DNA of 64,000 nt from JBLIRR01 sp049472395. GTDB lineage: Bacteria > SZUA-182 > DTGQ01 > JBLIRR01. The notes beneath the pieces are model-generated. The model was not told the DNA's origin. It was given only the letters and a program-made list of their open reading frames with translations, and did not search any database. This document shows, piece by piece, positions 62,452-64,000 of this stretch. The translations under genes and the position numbers were made by a program. The number at the start of each line of letters is the position of its first letter. Positions within the stretch are counted from its first letter, which is position 1. Location of the stretch: the NCBI GenBank assembly GCA_049472395.1, contig JBLIRR010000027.1:1-64000 (forward strand), read 5' to 3'.

Positions 62452-64000
62452 TCGTCATTAATGGCCTCAGAAGAAAAAAGCTCGGGGAGTTCTTTCTTGA
62501 ATCCGGCGTCATTAATAAGGACCAATTAGATGAAGCCCTCACAATTCAGAAAAACACAGGCAAACGATTAGGCAAGATCCTCCTGGAAAAAAAACTCATA
62601 TCAGAGGATCTCTTGGATGACCTCTTAAGTCAGCAATTTGGGATCCCTCACGTATGGTTGCGCAAGGGACTCGTTGACCCGGAAATAGTACATATTATCC
62701 CAAAAGAAAAGGCTATACTCTATCAGGTAATCCCTATGTTTAAAATTAAAAACAGACTCGTGCTTGCGACGGCAGACCCTCAAGCTATATTCATATTTGA
62801 TACGTTGGCGAAGATGACGGGATGCGATATTGATCCTGTTGTCTCCCGTCTTGAAGATATCATCAACGCGATTGAAGAAAACTATACCGAACAAGACAAT
62901 GTGAAAGTGGATAATTTTCTCGCTGATCTTGAAGAGGCAGATTTGGAGCTTGTGGAAAGTCCTCTGGATAAGGACTACCAAAGCATTTCAGCCCAGGCTG
63001 ACGAAAGCCCCATTATCAATTTGGTCAATATGATCATTCTGAAGGCGGTGCATGATGATGCCAGTGATATTCATATCGAGCTTGAGCGAAAAAACTTTCG
63101 CGTACGTTATCGCATAGATGGTGTGTTATATCAGACAATGACCCCTCGTGCAGATTTGTTCCCTGCGGTTGTCTCCCGCTTAAAGATTATGGCAAATCTC
63201 GACATTGCCGAACGGCGGCAGCCCCAGGATGGCCGCATCCAGATAAAAGCCGAAGGAAGGATGATTGATCTTCGTTTTTCTTCACTTCCTTCTGTCATGG
63301 GTGAAAAAATAGTCCTCCGTATTCTCGACCAAAGCAGGGCAATACTGGATATTAATAAATTAGGTCTTGACCCTCTCCAATTAATGCGAATGAAGAAAAT
63401 ACTCAAGAACACCTCCGGATTGATCTTATCCACTGGTCCGACAGGTTCCGGAAAAACAACGACCCTCTATTCCGCTCTCAATCTTCTTAACACATTGGAA
63501 AAGAATATTATTACAATTGAAGACCCTGTTGAATATCATATGGAAATAGTCAACCAAATTCAGACTAATGAGGCTATTAATCTCACATTTGCGCGTATCT
63601 TAAAGCATACCTTGCGTCAAGACCCGGATATTATAATGGTGGGAGAGATACGAGACAGGGAAACAGCCGAGATTGCTATCCAGGCATCACTTACAGGTCA
63701 TCTTGTATTATCAACGCTCCATACAAATGATAGCCCGGGAGCAATTTCCAGGCTGCTCAATATGGGGGTGGAACCGTGCCTCATCGCTTCATCGCTCATC
63801 GCTGTGTTAGCACAAAGATTAATTCGAACCATCTGCCCTGAATGCAGGACCACCTATTATCCCCATAAAAATATTCTTAAAATGCTCGGGGTTGAAAATG
63901 AAAAAGGATTTAAATTAGCCAAGGGGGAAGGATGCCCCCTCTGTTACGACTCAGGATATAAGGGCCGATTAGGCATTTATGAATTGTTGGAGCTTGATGC
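62448..64000 (+). CDS. PilB/GspE-type secretion ATPase, 3' end outside window
   Basis: This frame opens at ATG 62448 (ATGA overlap with the STAS gene) and runs to the window edge, at least 517 aa. It has MshEN-like motifs at the N-terminus (KLGEFFLESGVINKDQLDEAL and RLGKILLEKKLISEDLLD), then the ATPase core: Walker A STGPTGSGKTTTLYS (about 330), Asp box ITIEDPVEYH, Walker B DPDIIMVGEIRDRETAEIA and His box LVLSTLHTND. CPEC and CPLCYDSGYKGRLGIYELL form the zinc site. It is closer to standard PilB/GspE than the 775-aa ATPase at 26.8 kb. Coupling to a c-di-GMP phosphodiesterase operon suggests c-di-GMP-controlled pilus or secretion. Confidence 0.95.
   Translation, partial: MIVINGLRRKKLGEFFLESGVINKDQLDEALTIQKNTGKRLGKILLEKKLISEDLLDDLLSQQFGIPHVWLRKGLVDPEIVHIIPKEKAILYQVIPMFKIKNRLVLATADPQAIFIFDTLAKMTGCDIDPVVSRLEDIINAIEENYTEQDNVKVDNFLADLEEADLELVESPLDKDYQSISAQADESPIINLVNMIILKAVHDDASDIHIELERKNFRVRYRIDGVLYQTMTPRADLFPAVVSRLKIMANLDIAERRQPQDGRIQIKAEGRMIDLRFSSLPSVMGEKIVLRILDQSRAILDINKLGLDPLQLMRMKKILKNTSGLILSTGPTGSGKTTTLYSALNLLNTLEKNIITIEDPVEYHMEIVNQIQTNEAINLTFARILKHTLRQDPDIIMVGEIRDRETAEIAIQASLTGHLVLSTLHTNDSPGAISRLLNMGVEPCLIASSLIAVLAQRLIRTICPECRTTYYPHKNILKMLGVENEKGFKLAKGEGCPLCYDSGYKGRLGIYELLELD

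Overview
The window is AT-rich bacterial chromosome from a Gram-negative organism. This is inferred from lipoproteins with lipoboxes, type II secretion/type IV pilus-class ATPases and an NtrC/sigma-54 system. It carries a V/A-type ATPase, a GH57 glucan branching enzyme with a DUF4912 domain, secreted proteins with choice-of-anchor U and CFI-box C-termini, and CarA/CarB of the form seen in Bacteroidota and eukaryotes. Such gene content is typical of uncultured anaerobic lineages (Desulfobacterota, Nitrospirota, Omnitrophota or similar). I cannot place it more precisely without a search. I saw no rRNA, tRNA, CRISPR array, prophage or intact insertion sequence.

Layout: 1-5.3 kb holds the end of a V/A-ATPase operon (A, B, D) coupled to a TerB-like gene and a hybrid histidine kinase. 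5.4-9.4 kb is an arsenic-type module: arsM, a thioredoxin-fold protein, a CcdA-like membrane protein, a COG0701 permease and a small thioredoxin. It has no ArsR gene and encloses a histidine kinase remnant. 9.6-11.8 kb is the GH57 enzyme. 11.8-14.8 kb is a PilS/PilR-like two-component pair. 15-20 kb holds two related secreted fibronectin-III proteins, each behind a sigma-54 promoter; the second, 1338 aa long, also lies behind a cyclic-di-GMP-I riboswitch. 20.3-26.2 kb is a minus-strand operon (rhomboid, DinG-like helicase, ilvD, lipoprotein, tRNA methyltransferase). 26.5-31.2 kb is a minus-strand operon with a REC/degenerate-GGDEF protein, a 64-aa MshEN-like miniprotein, a secretion ATPase with an array of MshEN-like motifs, and a small ORF. 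31.3-34.3 kb encodes an antiporter, a CBS protein and a DUF362 ferredoxin. 34.5-37.4 kb has a cold-shock gene, an HD-GYP/PilZ protein and an HD hydrolase. 37.5-40.9 kb has a B12-type radical SAM enzyme between direct repeats, then a PIN-PhoH protein. 41-45 kb holds a glutamine cyclotransferase, a metallo-hydrolase, a 4'-phosphopantetheinyl transferase and a FeeM-like N-acyltransferase. 45-49.3 kb is carA-carB. 49.3-51.8 kb is an HDOD/metallo-hydrolase/cNMP-binding operon. 51.8-53.1 kb is mtaB. 53.3-58.1 kb holds two translationally coupled membrane proteins with repeated glutamine-amidotransferase-like domains. 58.3-64 kb runs histidine kinase, single-domain REC, HD-GYP, STAS and a second secretion ATPase that is cut by the window end.

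The unifying theme is cyclic-di-GMP and surface structures: a c-di-GMP riboswitch, two HD-GYP proteins, a PilZ domain, MshEN-type modules, two PilB/GspE ATPases and a PilSR-like pair lie within 50 kb. No active diguanylate cyclase is visible. The most interesting unit is the sigma-54 plus c-di-GMP riboswitch control of the large PKD/fibronectin surface protein. Next is the coupled pair of amidotransferase-like membrane proteins, whose second member has an exosortase-like N-terminal region.
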